Assembly (NCBI GenBank): GCA_023898365.1
Contig: CP060219.1
Location: forward strand, 62,001 to 126,000
DNA length: 64,000 nucleotides
Direction: 5' to 3'
Origin: Candidatus Woesearchaeota archaeon
Lineage (GTDB): Archaea; Nanobdellota; Nanobdellia; Woesearchaeales; GCA-023898365
Shown: positions 25,715 through 34,128 of the stretch, in pieces
How positions within the stretch are numbered: the stretch's first letter is position 1
Layout: every line of letters starts with the position of its first letter
Notes under the pieces: model-generated
Told to the model about the DNA's origin: nothing
Databases searched by the model: none
What the model saw: only the letters and a program-made list of their open reading frames with translations
Program-made: the position numbers and the translations under genes

Positions 25715-26614
25715 TTAGTTCACGGTTAGGTACAAGTCACCAGCAATACTCTTTGCATAATTCGCATCGCCAGTGTGGTACGTAAGCTCAGCTTCAACAG
25801 CCTTCTTACGTCCAACTTCCATATTCGTGTTCGTAGCAGCACTCGTTCCTGGGCAATGCATGGTGAAGATACCATTATCATTCTCCATCATAACCTTAGA
25901 ACAAACACCACCTGCAGTTGCAGCAGTATCCGTACAACCTGTTGCAGGAGCAAATGCGGTTGCGGTTCCTAATGCAGTTCCTGTATTTCCCACATCACAA
26001 AAGTATGTTCCTGGACAGTAAAATACTCCTGTTCCATTATCTTGTGCTAAGATTTCGTCAGGAAGATTTGCTGCTCTTGACGTCCAAGATGCAATCGTAT
26101 CAGGTCCTGAAGTACAGTCACTGTCTCCATCATCATTACAGCAAATGTTTGCAGGGTCTAAAAATCCAGAACACTCGTAAACATCTGTTGCTGGGACTCC
26201 AGTCCAGAAACCACCATATACATTCGCGTTTGATGTTCCCGCAGAAAAGTACGCATTAACCGCTGCCGCGTATGTGTTTGTTGCAGGAGTCGCTGCTTGC
26301 ATATCTGGCAATCCAAAGCATTCTGCGAATGCTGCATCTGCTGGTTTTAAGCGGAAATTAAGTAAGTCAATTTCCTTGCCCATCTTGTTAGATAACATGA
26401 TTTGCACTGTGTTTGTTTCTTGTGCTGTTAAAAGCGACGTATCTTTGTCACAGGCAATTTCTGTGCCGAAGTTACATCGTTCACTTGCAAAACGGTCTGG
26501 ACTTAACACGCCGAAGTAGGCGAGTGCGCCAATCATAACGAGAATGACGAGAAACGCCCAGCCGTACGTTGTTAAAAATTCCAATGCGGCTTGTCCGCGT
26601 TTATTGAATTTCAT
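25715..26614 (-). CDS. large type IV pilin-like protein with cysteine-rich insert
   Basis: 299 residues. The N-terminus KRGQAALEFLTTYGWAFLVI and the following region LSPDRFASERCNFGTEIACDKD are nearly the same as in the neighbour at 26644. The C-terminal strand KAVEAELTYHTGD...DLYLTVN is also shared. Between them lies an insert of about 120 residues rich in Ala, Thr, Gly and Cys (with a CCNDDGDSDC run and GTYFCDVG). This looks like a pilin in which the variable domain has expanded. Thirty bases separate it from the upstream paralogue. Confidence 0.87.
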   Translation of the reverse strand: MKFNKRGQAALEFLTTYGWAFLVILVMIGALAYFGVLSPDRFASERCNFGTEIACDKDTSLLTAQETNTVQIMLSNKMGKEIDLLNFRLKPADAAFAECFGLPDMQAATPATNTYAAAVNAYFSAGTSNANVYGGFWTGVPATDVYECSGFLDPANICCNDDGDSDCTSGPDTIASWTSRAANLPDEILAQDNGTGVFYCPGTYFCDVGNTGTALGTATAFAPATGCTDTAATAGGVCSKVMMENDNGIFTMHCPGTSAATNTNMEVGRKKAVEAELTYHTGDANYAKSIAGDLYLTVN

Positions 26615-26643
26615 CTTTTTTACACCTCATACGTCTTGGCAGC

Positions 26644-27195
26644 TTAGTTCGCCGTCAAGTATAATTCTCCTAGTAAATCCTTGTCAAAGCCTGGTTGTGT
26701 TTGATACGTAAGCTTTGCTTCGATAGGAACTTTTCTGTTTGTTGGCAAGTCTTGACCTGCACAATCAAATCGGAAGTCTTCGAATTCATTGTTTTGAAGG
26801 ATGTGACTGCTTAACATTGTTGCGCCAGCAAAGTCTTCTGGGCCATCAACTGTTGTGTCGAAAGAGAAATCATTGTTCGTATCAACATAACTCAACACAC
26901 AATTCGAAAATGATCCATCAGTTGCAGTGATTTCAAAACCAGTAATGGTAACTGCATTACCCATTTTGTTTTGCAATTTAACTCGCAGCGTTTCCGTATC
27001 TGCTGCTGTTAACAATGCTTCGTCTTTGTTACAGACGACTTCTGTGCCGAAGTTACATCGTTCACTTGTAAATCTATCTGGACTTAGGATTCCAAAGTAG
27101 GATAATGCGCCGATCATGACTAGAATGACTAGGAATGCCCAGCCGTACGTTGTCAGGAATTCGAGCGCTGCCTGTCCGCGTTTATTCCATCTCAT
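26644..27195 (-). CDS. type IV pilin-like protein
   Basis: 183 residues with class III signal RWNKRGQAALEFLTTYGWAF, hydrophobic helix to about residue 30, then LSPDRFTSERCNFGTEVVCNKDE, a beta-rich domain, and a C-terminal YQTQPGFDKDLLGELYLTAN. First gene of the three-gene pilin array; a promoter is expected in the 198-base divergent gap with the gene at 27394, where TATATAAAG at about 27271-27279 is a candidate on one strand. Whether it is a major pilin cannot be told. Confidence 0.87.
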   Translation of the reverse strand: MRWNKRGQAALEFLTTYGWAFLVILVMIGALSYFGILSPDRFTSERCNFGTEVVCNKDEALLTAADTETLRVKLQNKMGNAVTITGFEITATDGSFSNCVLSYVDTNNDFSFDTTVDGPEDFAGATMLSSHILQNNEFEDFRFDCAGQDLPTNRKVPIEAKLTYQTQPGFDKDLLGELYLTAN

Positions 27196-27393
27196 TTATT
27201 ACACACCTCATATGTTGGTTTATTTCTTAAAACTAAAAGTAGTTTACGGCTTTCTCTGTGTTGTTTTCATATATAAAGCTTTCGACTTCGTATGTTAGTA
27301 TAGTGTTTTGCACACTAAAAAAGGTTTTTGAATGAATACGGTATTTCAGAAATCGAAAAGTACTAAAACAAACCACCTCTTGTTCAAACAACA

Positions 27394-27825
27394 ATGCTAA
27401 CACGTGTCTTCATCCTAAGTTTACTGCCCGTTTCAGAACTTCGGGGAGCAATCCTGTATGGTATGGCAACGGACCTTCCTCTAGGCGCAGTTATTATTAC
27501 CGCTCTTATCGGAAATGCAATTCTTGGCCTTGCCAGTTTTTTTCTCTTTTCACAAACGTACGCGTGGCTTCTCACCTTCCCACTTGTCAAAAAGCACATG
27601 GAGAAAAAAATTGATCGGTTTGGGAAAAAAATCTCAACAACCTCCAAAGTCATAGCGTTAACCTTGTTTATTGGTATTCCTCTCCCAGTTACGGGAGCAG
27701 TCACAGGCGCCTTTCTCTCATCAGTCTTCAAGTTTCATCTCAAAACGTTCCTGCAAGGCATGGGGGCAGGAATGATCATCGCAGCAATCATTACCACAAC
27801 TATTGGCGCGGTGATCCCATGGTAA
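27394..27825 (+). CDS. small multidrug export family membrane protein (COG2426)
   Basis: 143 residues with four hydrophobic segments. The start LSLLPVSELRGAILYGMA and the segment IGIPLPVTGAVTGAFLSSV near residues 88-106 are the signature of the Sm_multidrug_ex family. Despite the family name, direct evidence for export is limited and the role is best left open. It overlaps the next gene by seven bases. Confidence 0.85.
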   Translation: MLTRVFILSLLPVSELRGAILYGMATDLPLGAVIITALIGNAILGLASFFLFSQTYAWLLTFPLVKKHMEKKIDRFGKKISTTSKVIALTLFIGIPLPVTGAVTGAFLSSVFKFHLKTFLQGMGAGMIIAAIITTTIGAVIPW

Positions 27826-28367
27826 AAGAACTCCTAAGGCAGTTTGCCCATTTACTTGTTGGCCTCATTGCAGGTCTTGGCCTCTACCTCGAATTTTTTG
27901 ATTACAAAACATTCATCGTCATTCTTGTTTGCGTTGCACTTGCAAGCGCCATTATTTTCTTTGCACATCACAAAGGCATGAGAAAATATGTGCTCACCCT
28001 TGTTCAGCGAGAAGAAAAAATTCCGTTGCAAGGCGTACTCACGTTCTTTTTTGGCATCACGCTTGCCGCTGTTCTTTTTGAGTCAAGCGCATCAAGTCTT
28101 GGCATCATCGCCTTTAGCATCATTGATTCGCTGGCAACGATTGTCGGAGTGAACTTACCTACAAAAGCACTTCGCATTGGAAGAAAAAGTGTTATTGCCT
28201 CGTTTATTGCGTCACTTGCAAGCACCGCAGTGCTTCTTATCTTTCTTGATAACTTTTTTATTGCGCTTGCCGCAAGCATCACGCTGAGTATTGTTGAAAT
28301 GTTCACGCCGCTTGATGATAACATCGTCTTGCCAGTTGTTGGCGGATTACTTTTCTCCATCATATAG
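27819..28367 (+). CDS. dolichol-kinase/phosphatidate cytidylyltransferase-like membrane protein
   Basis: 182 residues with six or seven hydrophobic segments. The N-terminus RQFAHLLVGLI, the middle GITLAAVLF and SIIDSLATIVG (with the aspartate expected for nucleotide handling), GRKSVIASFIASLAS and the end EMFTPLDDNIVLPVVGGLL correspond to the SEC59/COG0170 family. Members phosphorylate dolichol or phytol-like polyprenols or activate phosphatidate with CTP. In an archaeon a polyprenol kinase is reasonable. Overlap with neighbours suggests a four-gene unit ending with S7. Confidence 0.8.
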   Translation: MVKELLRQFAHLLVGLIAGLGLYLEFFDYKTFIVILVCVALASAIIFFAHHKGMRKYVLTLVQREEKIPLQGVLTFFFGITLAAVLFESSASSLGIIAFSIIDSLATIVGVNLPTKALRIGRKSVIASFIASLASTAVLLIFLDNFFIALAASITLSIVEMFTPLDDNIVLPVVGGLLFSII

Positions 28368-28370
28368 AAA

Positions 28371-28955
28371 ATGAGAACTCTTGTTGCAAAAGGAAAACGA
28401 GGCATCGTGTACAGAGAAGGCACGATTGCCATTAAGGTATGCAATGAGCGAGCAACAACGAACACACTCGAACACGAATACCATATGTTGCAAGAACTTG
28501 CAGATTCTGGATTTACACCCAAACCAATTACGTATGAGGGTGCTGAGCTAGCCATGGAATTTATTGAAGGCATAACAATAGAAGACTACATCGTGCAAGA
28601 AGAATCAGCTAAGGTGCGCCACGTTCTTCAAACCTGTCTTCAACACTGCAGGGAACTTGACAGGCGACAAATGAATAAGTTTGAAATGAATCATCCACCA
28701 AAACATATCATCATACGAGACCATAAGCCCATCTTCATCGACTTTGAACGAGTAAGAAAAACTCCTCGACCGAAAAACGTCAACCAATTCGTACAGTACC
28801 TTACCAGCACACGCATTGAAAAGCTTCTTCGAGAAAAAAACATCATAATTGACAAAACAAGCATTACTCTACTCGCACAAACATATAAGGAGTCGTACGA
28901 TGAAAACGTTTTTCAAGAACTTCTTGCCAGCGTAAGTTTTATAAAACGTTCTTGA
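28371..28955 (+). CDS. predicted Ser/Thr kinase-like protein (COG2112-like)
   Basis: 194 residues of a small kinase-like fold. The N-terminal lobe has a glycine-poor loop AKGKRGIVYREGTIAIKV with the ATP lysine in AIKV and a helix glutamate in LEHEYHML; hinge AMEFIEG; the catalytic loop is degenerate (MNHPPKHIII rather than HxDxxxxN), and the metal-binding motif is FIDFERV. Thus the HRD-equivalent aspartate is missing or displaced and activity is uncertain. Located three bases after the membrane gene and 15 bases before S7. Related to RIO/Bud32-type archaeal kinases. Confidence 0.75.
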   Translation: MRTLVAKGKRGIVYREGTIAIKVCNERATTNTLEHEYHMLQELADSGFTPKPITYEGAELAMEFIEGITIEDYIVQEESAKVRHVLQTCLQHCRELDRRQMNKFEMNHPPKHIIIRDHKPIFIDFERVRKTPRPKNVNQFVQYLTSTRIEKLLREKNIIIDKTSITLLAQTYKESYDENVFQELLASVSFIKRS

Positions 28956-28970
28956 TTCGCTAGGAAGTAC

Positions 28971-29567
28971 ATGGATGTCTTAGCATTTAACAAATGGGAT
29001 TGCTCTCAGATCAAGGTAGTCGATCCTGGCTTGCAAAGGTATATTTCTACAACGCCAGTCATTGTGCCAAAAACAGGCGCACGATACGCGGGTAGAAGAT
29101 TCCATAAATCAAAACTTTTTATTGTCGAACGGCTCATCAATCGATTCATGGTTTCGGGCCATAAATCAAAAGAGCACTTCATTTCATCAGGTCACAACAC
29201 AGGAAAAGCAGCAAATGCGTATCAAACGGTTCTTAAGGCATTTGAACTCGTTGAAGAAAAAACAAAGAAAAACCCTGTTGAGGTCTTTGTCAAAGCATTG
29301 GAAAATGCAGCACCTCGCGAAGAGATCATCACGATCGAATACGGAGGCGCACGTTATCCAAAGGCAGTTGAATGCGCTCCACAAAGACGCATTGACGTTG
29401 TCCTTAAGTTAATGACCCAAGGAACCTACCAGAAGTCATTTAACAAAAAGAAAACAGCAAGCAAAGCACTTTCTGAAGAAATCGTTGCAGCATTCGAGAT
29501 GAGCAATACCTCAACGGCCATTGCAAAGAAGCTTGAGCTTGAACGACAAGCAGATTCTTCTCGCTAA
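28971..29567 (+). CDS. rps7: small-subunit ribosomal protein S7 (uS7)
   Basis: 198 residues, archaeal length. Conserved segments include KSKLFIVERLINRFM, NTGKAANAYQTVLKAFELV, KNPVEVFVKALENAAPREE and GGARYPKAVECAPQRRIDVVLKLM. S7 nucleates the 30S head. In most archaea it sits between S12 and EF-2 or EF-1A; here it follows a kinase-like gene, about 12 kb from S12, so the str cluster is dispersed. Confidence 0.97.
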   Translation: MDVLAFNKWDCSQIKVVDPGLQRYISTTPVIVPKTGARYAGRRFHKSKLFIVERLINRFMVSGHKSKEHFISSGHNTGKAANAYQTVLKAFELVEEKTKKNPVEVFVKALENAAPREEIITIEYGGARYPKAVECAPQRRIDVVLKLMTQGTYQKSFNKKKTASKALSEEIVAAFEMSNTSTAIAKKLELERQADSSR

Positions 29568-29606
29568 GTTAATTTTATAAATATCCTCTTCTTGCTCTTT
29601 GTTGAC

Positions 29607-30122
29607 ATGGGGGAACTTGATAAAGTTAAGAAAAATTTGCACGCTTCTTTTCATAAAATAAAAGAAGAACTCGATGTGCATCTTGACTCTATCAACCAAA
29701 ACACGAGTGAAATTATTTCTACCATTGAAGCATTAAACGAACTCGATCAAAAAATTGGCAAACTCAGTGAACGTATGGACGCTATAGAAATTCTTCTCAG
29801 TCCCGGAGATCGATTTGAGAACGAACCAATCACTCTTAGTATTCGCGAACAAGAAATATTTCTTGCCTTGTACTCAGCGGAAAAACCACTCTTGGCAACA
29901 GACATCTGTCTTGAACTTGGACTTGCAGAGGACGCAATTACCTCATACTTGTACAGCTTGGTAAAATATGGTATTCCTGTTATTCGATTGCCAAGTTCAG
30001 AAGGAATTCGCTACGCGCTTGATGAACAGTTCAAACAATTACAAGCTCATAAACACATCGTTGCCATCGATCAAAAGATTGCAAAAGAAATTCTTAACAA
30101 AGATGCGCGTAAAAACAACTAA
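29607..30122 (+). CDS. coiled-coil plus winged-helix protein
   Basis: About 171 residues from ATG 29607. Residues about 1-60 form a heptad-like coiled coil (VKKNLHASFHKIKEELDVHLDSI, then LNELDQKIGKLSERMDAIEILL). Residues about 75-140 look like a winged helix (LSIREQEIFLALYSAEKPLLATDICLELGLAEDAITSYLYSLVKYG). A TATA-like TTTATAAATAT at 29574-29584 lies about 25-30 bases before the ATG, so the gene may have its own leaderless promoter even though it follows S7. A dimeric regulator is likely; targets unknown. Confidence 0.7.
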   Translation: MGELDKVKKNLHASFHKIKEELDVHLDSINQNTSEIISTIEALNELDQKIGKLSERMDAIEILLSPGDRFENEPITLSIREQEIFLALYSAEKPLLATDICLELGLAEDAITSYLYSLVKYGIPVIRLPSSEGIRYALDEQFKQLQAHKHIVAIDQKIAKEILNKDARKNN

Positions 30123-30409
30123 TCTTGAAGCGCACCCTTGTAAGCCTGCAAATAAATTGCTTCGACTGTTGTATATTTGTCAACAAAGTCAGCTGGTTTT
30201 TCCCGAAATATGCCTGTTGCCTCAAGCAACGTGAACTGAGAAACAGTCAAGTAATCAATATCAGGATCAATCACGCCAAGAACGATGACTTCTGTAGCGT
30301 GCCTCACCCGAACCAATTTTCCCCTATTTTCCTGAAAAACTTTTGCTATGTCATCAGGCGAAGTAGAGGGAGTAACTTCCAAGAGTAATTGGCTTTCTTC
30401 TAGCGACAT
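30119..30409 (-). CDS. hypothetical small soluble protein
   Basis: 96 residues from ATG 30409; a longer frame upstream (to 30448) is less likely. It reads as a compact alpha/beta domain with SLEESQLLLEV, KVFQENRGKLVRVRHATEVIVLGVIDPDIDYL and TTVEAIYLQAYKG. No family recognised. It converges on the winged-helix gene with a four-base overlap and is divergent from tRNA-Ser. Confidence 0.55.
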   Translation of the reverse strand: MSLEESQLLLEVTPSTSPDDIAKVFQENRGKLVRVRHATEVIVLGVIDPDIDYLTVSQFTLLEATGIFREKPADFVDKYTTVEAIYLQAYKGALQD

Positions 30410-30518
30410 GAACAAAGGAAATACGTTCAAACATAAAAACTTTCCCATAAGCTATATAAAGAGAGTTCGAATTCGAAACGTTGATTTGGGTTGCCTTTAG
30501 CCACTCACAATCATTCAT

Positions 30519-30601
30519 GCCAACGTCGCATAACCTGGTAGTGCGCAAGACTGGAAATCTTGTTCCGTAAGGAATTCCCGGTTCAAATCCGGGCGTTGGC
30601 G
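30519..30601 (+). tRNA. tRNA-Ser (anticodon GGA)
   Basis: A type II tRNA of 83 bases: acceptor GCCAACG/CGTTGGC, anticodon stem CAAGA/TCTTG with loop CTGGAAA (anticodon GGA), a long variable arm TTCCGTAAGGAA, T arm CCCGG-TTCAAAT-CCGGG and discriminator G. No intron or encoded CCA. Its last 16 bases plus two following bases recur at 30681-30698. Confidence 0.97.
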
Positions 30602-30698
30602 TTTTTACCTAAGTAAGCAGGATGCCCTTATTTGAACACGCAGTCGCTTCGTTCCGCGGTTTTCCACTAACGTGCAAAACAATCCGGGCGTTGGCGTT
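30586..30698 (+). repeat. direct repeat of the tRNA-Ser 3' end
   Basis: AATCCGGGCGTTGGCGTT is found at 30586-30603, covering the end of the T arm, the 3' acceptor strand, the discriminator and two following bases, and again at 30681-30698. The 77 bases between have no ORF of note. Same arrangement as at tRNA-Val. Confidence 0.85.
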
Positions 30699-30722
30699 CT
30701 TTCTTTTATAAAGAAAAACACA

Positions 30723-30748
30723 ACATTTATAAATTATTAGTTACTAAT
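30723..30748 (+). promoter_or_regulatory. TATA box and small palindrome before the 367-residue gene
   Basis: ATTTATAAATT at about 30725-30735 is a TATA box 26-30 bases before ATG 30759. It is followed by the palindrome ATTAGTTACTAAT at 30736-30748 (six-base arms, one central base), placed where a repressor would block transcription start. Palindrome seen directly; function inferred. Confidence 0.45.
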
Positions 30749-30758
30749 AAGTAGTGAA

Positions 30759-31862
30759 ATGAAACACCTTGGTCAGAGTAGAAGTCTGGAGCACATCATT
30801 GGCATCATGAATGGCACCGTTAGACATCATACGATGAACGCCATTGCAGGAATTGATGGAAACCTACAACTCGCAGAAGCATTAGAAGGAAAAGAATATG
30901 GTCGGTTCTCCAATGAATTATACCGCTCCTTAACATTACATGGAACCACTGCAATAACTGAAGTAGAAAGCGAACCCGACGAGACCGGAAGAACCCACCT
31001 CGTAAAATCAACAAGTGATCAATTCACTGAGCAAGCAGTAGCACTCTGGATCGAACATGGATCGATGGCATATCACAAAGCACTTGCCGAACTTGGGCAA
31101 GGATTTGAAGCATTTGCCACCTATCTTCAAGATCAAGAAGAATATGCTGAGTCAGATAATCTCAAACGCGTCGTTGCTATTGCTCAAGAGAAAGCAAGAT
31201 TCTTCAAAAACTCCGCTCATTTTAGACCAAGCGGGTACGCGACAGGAGGATTCATTTTTGATAATCCAGAAGGAAAAGAAGTCGTTCAAGACATAGAACT
31301 CTCACAACCAACAGAAAGCGATCACACATACAGGGAAGCGTTTGTCAAACAAGCCCCCACACTAGCAGCAGCATATGAAACAGCACTCAAGATCGCACAA
31401 GAAGCACTCGTTTCGTATCATGACAGCGTCATTCACGTGCTCGGTACACTCGGCTACCAAGAACCGACGACGCTAAAGAAAGCTGCTCAACATCTCGCAC
31501 TTGCAGACAAATTAAAAACATACGAAAAAGCAATTCATCAAACCCAAGAAAACAGCACTCAAGAAGGAGATCAAACACGAAGATCACTTATTGGTCATGC
31601 ATACCTTGCAGCTCAAGCAGTTATTGATTTCTACGCTTCAATGCCGCAAACACAAGAAGATGACAAAGGAAAAGTTCGCTCCCAAAGTATTGAAAACAAT
31701 CAGCTTCTTGCACTTGAACAAGTTCGCAAAGCAAGTTATCAATTAATTGATACACTCTACGATGCAACGCCAAGTACGGAAGAAACCTCTCCGGAAATTG
31801 GTCTAGCAAAAAACATTGCCCACTCATATGACAGGCAAGCAGACAATCGAAAAGCAATGTAA
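30759..31862 (+). CDS. hypothetical helical protein
   Basis: 367 residues, mostly predicted helices, soluble, no signal peptide. The N-terminus (LEHIIGIMNGTVRHHTMNAIAGIDGNLQL) resembles the histidine-box helix of histidine-kinase dimerisation domains, but no ATPase domain follows. The rest is Ala/Gln/Glu-rich helices (for example AAAYETALKIAQEALVSYH). No family recognised. It probably has its own leaderless promoter. It starts about 60 bases after the second copy of the tRNA-Ser 3' end and converges one base from the following gene, so recent acquisition is possible but not shown. Confidence 0.6.
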   Translation: MKHLGQSRSLEHIIGIMNGTVRHHTMNAIAGIDGNLQLAEALEGKEYGRFSNELYRSLTLHGTTAITEVESEPDETGRTHLVKSTSDQFTEQAVALWIEHGSMAYHKALAELGQGFEAFATYLQDQEEYAESDNLKRVVAIAQEKARFFKNSAHFRPSGYATGGFIFDNPEGKEVVQDIELSQPTESDHTYREAFVKQAPTLAAAYETALKIAQEALVSYHDSVIHVLGTLGYQEPTTLKKAAQHLALADKLKTYEKAIHQTQENSTQEGDQTRRSLIGHAYLAAQAVIDFYASMPQTQEDDKGKVRSQSIENNQLLALEQVRKASYQLIDTLYDATPSTEETSPEIGLAKNIAHSYDRQADNRKAM

Positions 31863-34091
31863 TTACTTTTTTTCTGTTAACCCAGCTCCAACAATTTCTA
31901 CATGCGCACTCAGTTCATCATCTTGAACAATTTTTGTTTCTATGTTAATACGTTTAGAAAAAAGTGGCGCGTCAAGAACGAGTGATTCGAACTCACCACC
32001 TTCACCTGCGATGTTAACACCATATTTTGCATGCAACGCTTCAAGCGCAACTAAATCAGATTCGGTAATAGGTCGCGCGAGCCATGACGCATCAAGACCA
32101 AGCGCTGCAACTTTTGTAAACATAAAAGAAAACTTCCCAGCAAAAAGCATCTTCATGACGGCACGTTGCTCCATGTGCCATAACGGAGAATAACATTTTA
32201 AATTAAGTTCATCACATACTCGTTCAATGCGTGTTCGTTGATAGTTTGAAAATAATGCGCCAGAAACGACGCCACGAATGTGAAACGTTTCTTTTGCTCG
32301 TAAAAGAGCTGTTCGCAAATCAGCAAGTTCGTCTTCTTTCTCACCACGTGTTTCTTGCATAACAAGTGGCAATCCCATGCTTTCTGCTTGCAACTTTGCA
32401 AGTTCTATTGTTGGCGTGTGAAACATGAAAGAATCTTGATTCTTACTTGCGATTGTCACAACAGTGGTGATTGCATAATTAAGATTTTGTTGCACGTGAA
32501 GTGCAAGCACACTATCTTTTCCCGTGCTTAACAAACTTGCAAGGGGAATGCGGTGTGCTGTCAGTAACGAAAAAAGTTCTCTTACATGAGCTGGCTTTTT
32601 TGGTAAAGACAACGTTTCAAGAAGCACATCATCTTTGAGTAAGCGCTGCAGTTCGTGGGTGACTCGACTCGAATACTGCGCGGCGCGGCGTTGTGTGGTT
32701 ACCATATGCGAGGGCATGCCAAGAAATGAAGCGACTGCCCGTAGCAGAGGCTTGACATCTTTTGCGCCAACTTTTAATGTGCTTGGCAGCGAAAGAAGAA
32801 AAGACACTAATGCTTTGTCAAGAAAAGGAACGCGAAGTTCGGTTTGATGCAACATCGCAATCACATCATCACGATACAAATCTCGCTCATACAATCGTCG
32901 CAAATATGATAAGGAATCCTCAGTAATGGCGGCTCCTTCAAGCATTCGTTTGTAGCCAATAAAAATATCATCAGCGCCAAGACCTGAAAAGATTACTTTT
33001 CTTTTTCCGTGCAAGGCTTCAACTGCTGCATCAAACGTAATCGCAATTGCACACTTAACAGGATCTGCAGATTCGATATGATCCGGAACGAGCTGTAAAC
33101 GTGCAAGTAATGCTTGCGTTGTTATGGGCGCTGCAAGAAAAGGAAAACCAAGAGTTTGCGCAGTCATGCGTGCTCGCTTTACTTCTTCTGTTTCCTCTCC
33201 AGCAAAAGCCATGACCCCTACAATATCTTTGCCAAGTTTCGAAAGAATAAAAGCAAGAAGCGTTGAATCAATTCCTCCCGAATAAAGAACTGCTGCGGGA
33301 ACATCAGGAATCCTTTTCGCTACTGATCGCACTAAGAGCGACGAGATATGAGAAATAAGTTTTTCAAAGTCTTCTTTTGAAATATCACCCCGCAAATCGT
33401 TTCGAAATGCTTCGAGTGCAGAACTATCGCAGGAAAACTTTTCGAGCAATATATCAGGTTCGTGGTCTTCTAAGGAAAACTCGTTGTTCTCAGAAAGAGA
33501 AAAAAAAGATCTTGCAATAAACGACGTGTGCATTCCATCGAAAAAAAGAAGATTTCTTGGATTAAGTTCTTCAGGAATCGCAGGCGACACATCAGCAAAA
33601 GCTTTTTTTTCAGAAGCGAAAAGGAATTTCTCTTCATCAGAAACAAACCATAACGGTTTGACGCCAAGCACATCTCGCCCGAGCACGAGATTGTTTGTTT
33701 TTACATCATATAAAAAAAATGCATAGACGCCATCAAGCAACGAAAGCACTTCTTGCTCAATGGTTGCGGCAGATTCCTTTGTTAATCGTTTGTTTTTTAG
33801 TAGATCTGTCAAGAGCGAGAAAAATAAGTGAGCATCATTTTTACAGCGCTCTTCTTTTTTCGCTCCTAATTCTTGCCAATTATAGATTTCTCCATTCACG
33901 CCAAAAACAAAATCTTCTGCTTCAAATGGTTGGAGTTCATGACCGACAATTGCATGAAGTGCATGGGCGAACGATGCAAGGGTTTTTCGAACAATTTGTT
34001 GTCCGTCTCGCCCCCGATGGGCCAAGCGACTCAAAAGTAAGGTAATTTGCTCGCTATGCTCTGCAGAGATCGCTCCAGTTATGCCGCACAT
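31863..34091 (-). CDS. fusion: glutamine-dependent asparagine synthetase-like + diphthine-ammonia ligase-like
   Basis: 742 residues. Residues 1 to about 190 are a class II glutamine amidotransferase (MCGITGA with catalytic Cys2; GVNGEIYNW near 64-72). Residues about 230-480 are an asparagine-synthetase ATP-pyrophosphatase domain (YSGGIDST at 270-277; SGLGADDIFIGY at 369-380). From about 510 a second, different PP-loop domain begins (LLSTGKDSVLAL at 520-531) and runs to GEGGEFESLVLDAPLF at 696-711, the signature of Dph6/MJ0570-type diphthine-ammonia ligases. Dph6 makes the last amide of diphthamide on elongation factor 2. The fusion suggests glutamine-derived ammonia may feed both sites. No frameshift is seen between the parts. 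Confidence 0.88.
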   Translation of the reverse strand: MCGITGAISAEHSEQITLLLSRLAHRGRDGQQIVRKTLASFAHALHAIVGHELQPFEAEDFVFGVNGEIYNWQELGAKKEERCKNDAHLFFSLLTDLLKNKRLTKESAATIEQEVLSLLDGVYAFFLYDVKTNNLVLGRDVLGVKPLWFVSDEEKFLFASEKKAFADVSPAIPEELNPRNLLFFDGMHTSFIARSFFSLSENNEFSLEDHEPDILLEKFSCDSSALEAFRNDLRGDISKEDFEKLISHISSLLVRSVAKRIPDVPAAVLYSGGIDSTLLAFILSKLGKDIVGVMAFAGEETEEVKRARMTAQTLGFPFLAAPITTQALLARLQLVPDHIESADPVKCAIAITFDAAVEALHGKRKVIFSGLGADDIFIGYKRMLEGAAITEDSLSYLRRLYERDLYRDDVIAMLHQTELRVPFLDKALVSFLLSLPSTLKVGAKDVKPLLRAVASFLGMPSHMVTTQRRAAQYSSRVTHELQRLLKDDVLLETLSLPKKPAHVRELFSLLTAHRIPLASLLSTGKDSVLALHVQQNLNYAITTVVTIASKNQDSFMFHTPTIELAKLQAESMGLPLVMQETRGEKEDELADLRTALLRAKETFHIRGVVSGALFSNYQRTRIERVCDELNLKCYSPLWHMEQRAVMKMLFAGKFSFMFTKVAALGLDASWLARPITESDLVALEALHAKYGVNIAGEGGEFESLVLDAPLFSKRINIETKIVQDDELSAHVEIVGAGLTEKK

Positions 34092-34128
34092 GTGCGTGTA
34101 AGAAATAATGTTTCGTATATAAAAGTAC

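Noticed and set aside
28371..28955. Classifying the COG2112-like protein as an active protein kinase
   Set aside because: The HxDxxxxN catalytic loop is not recognisable, so only kinase-like is claimed.
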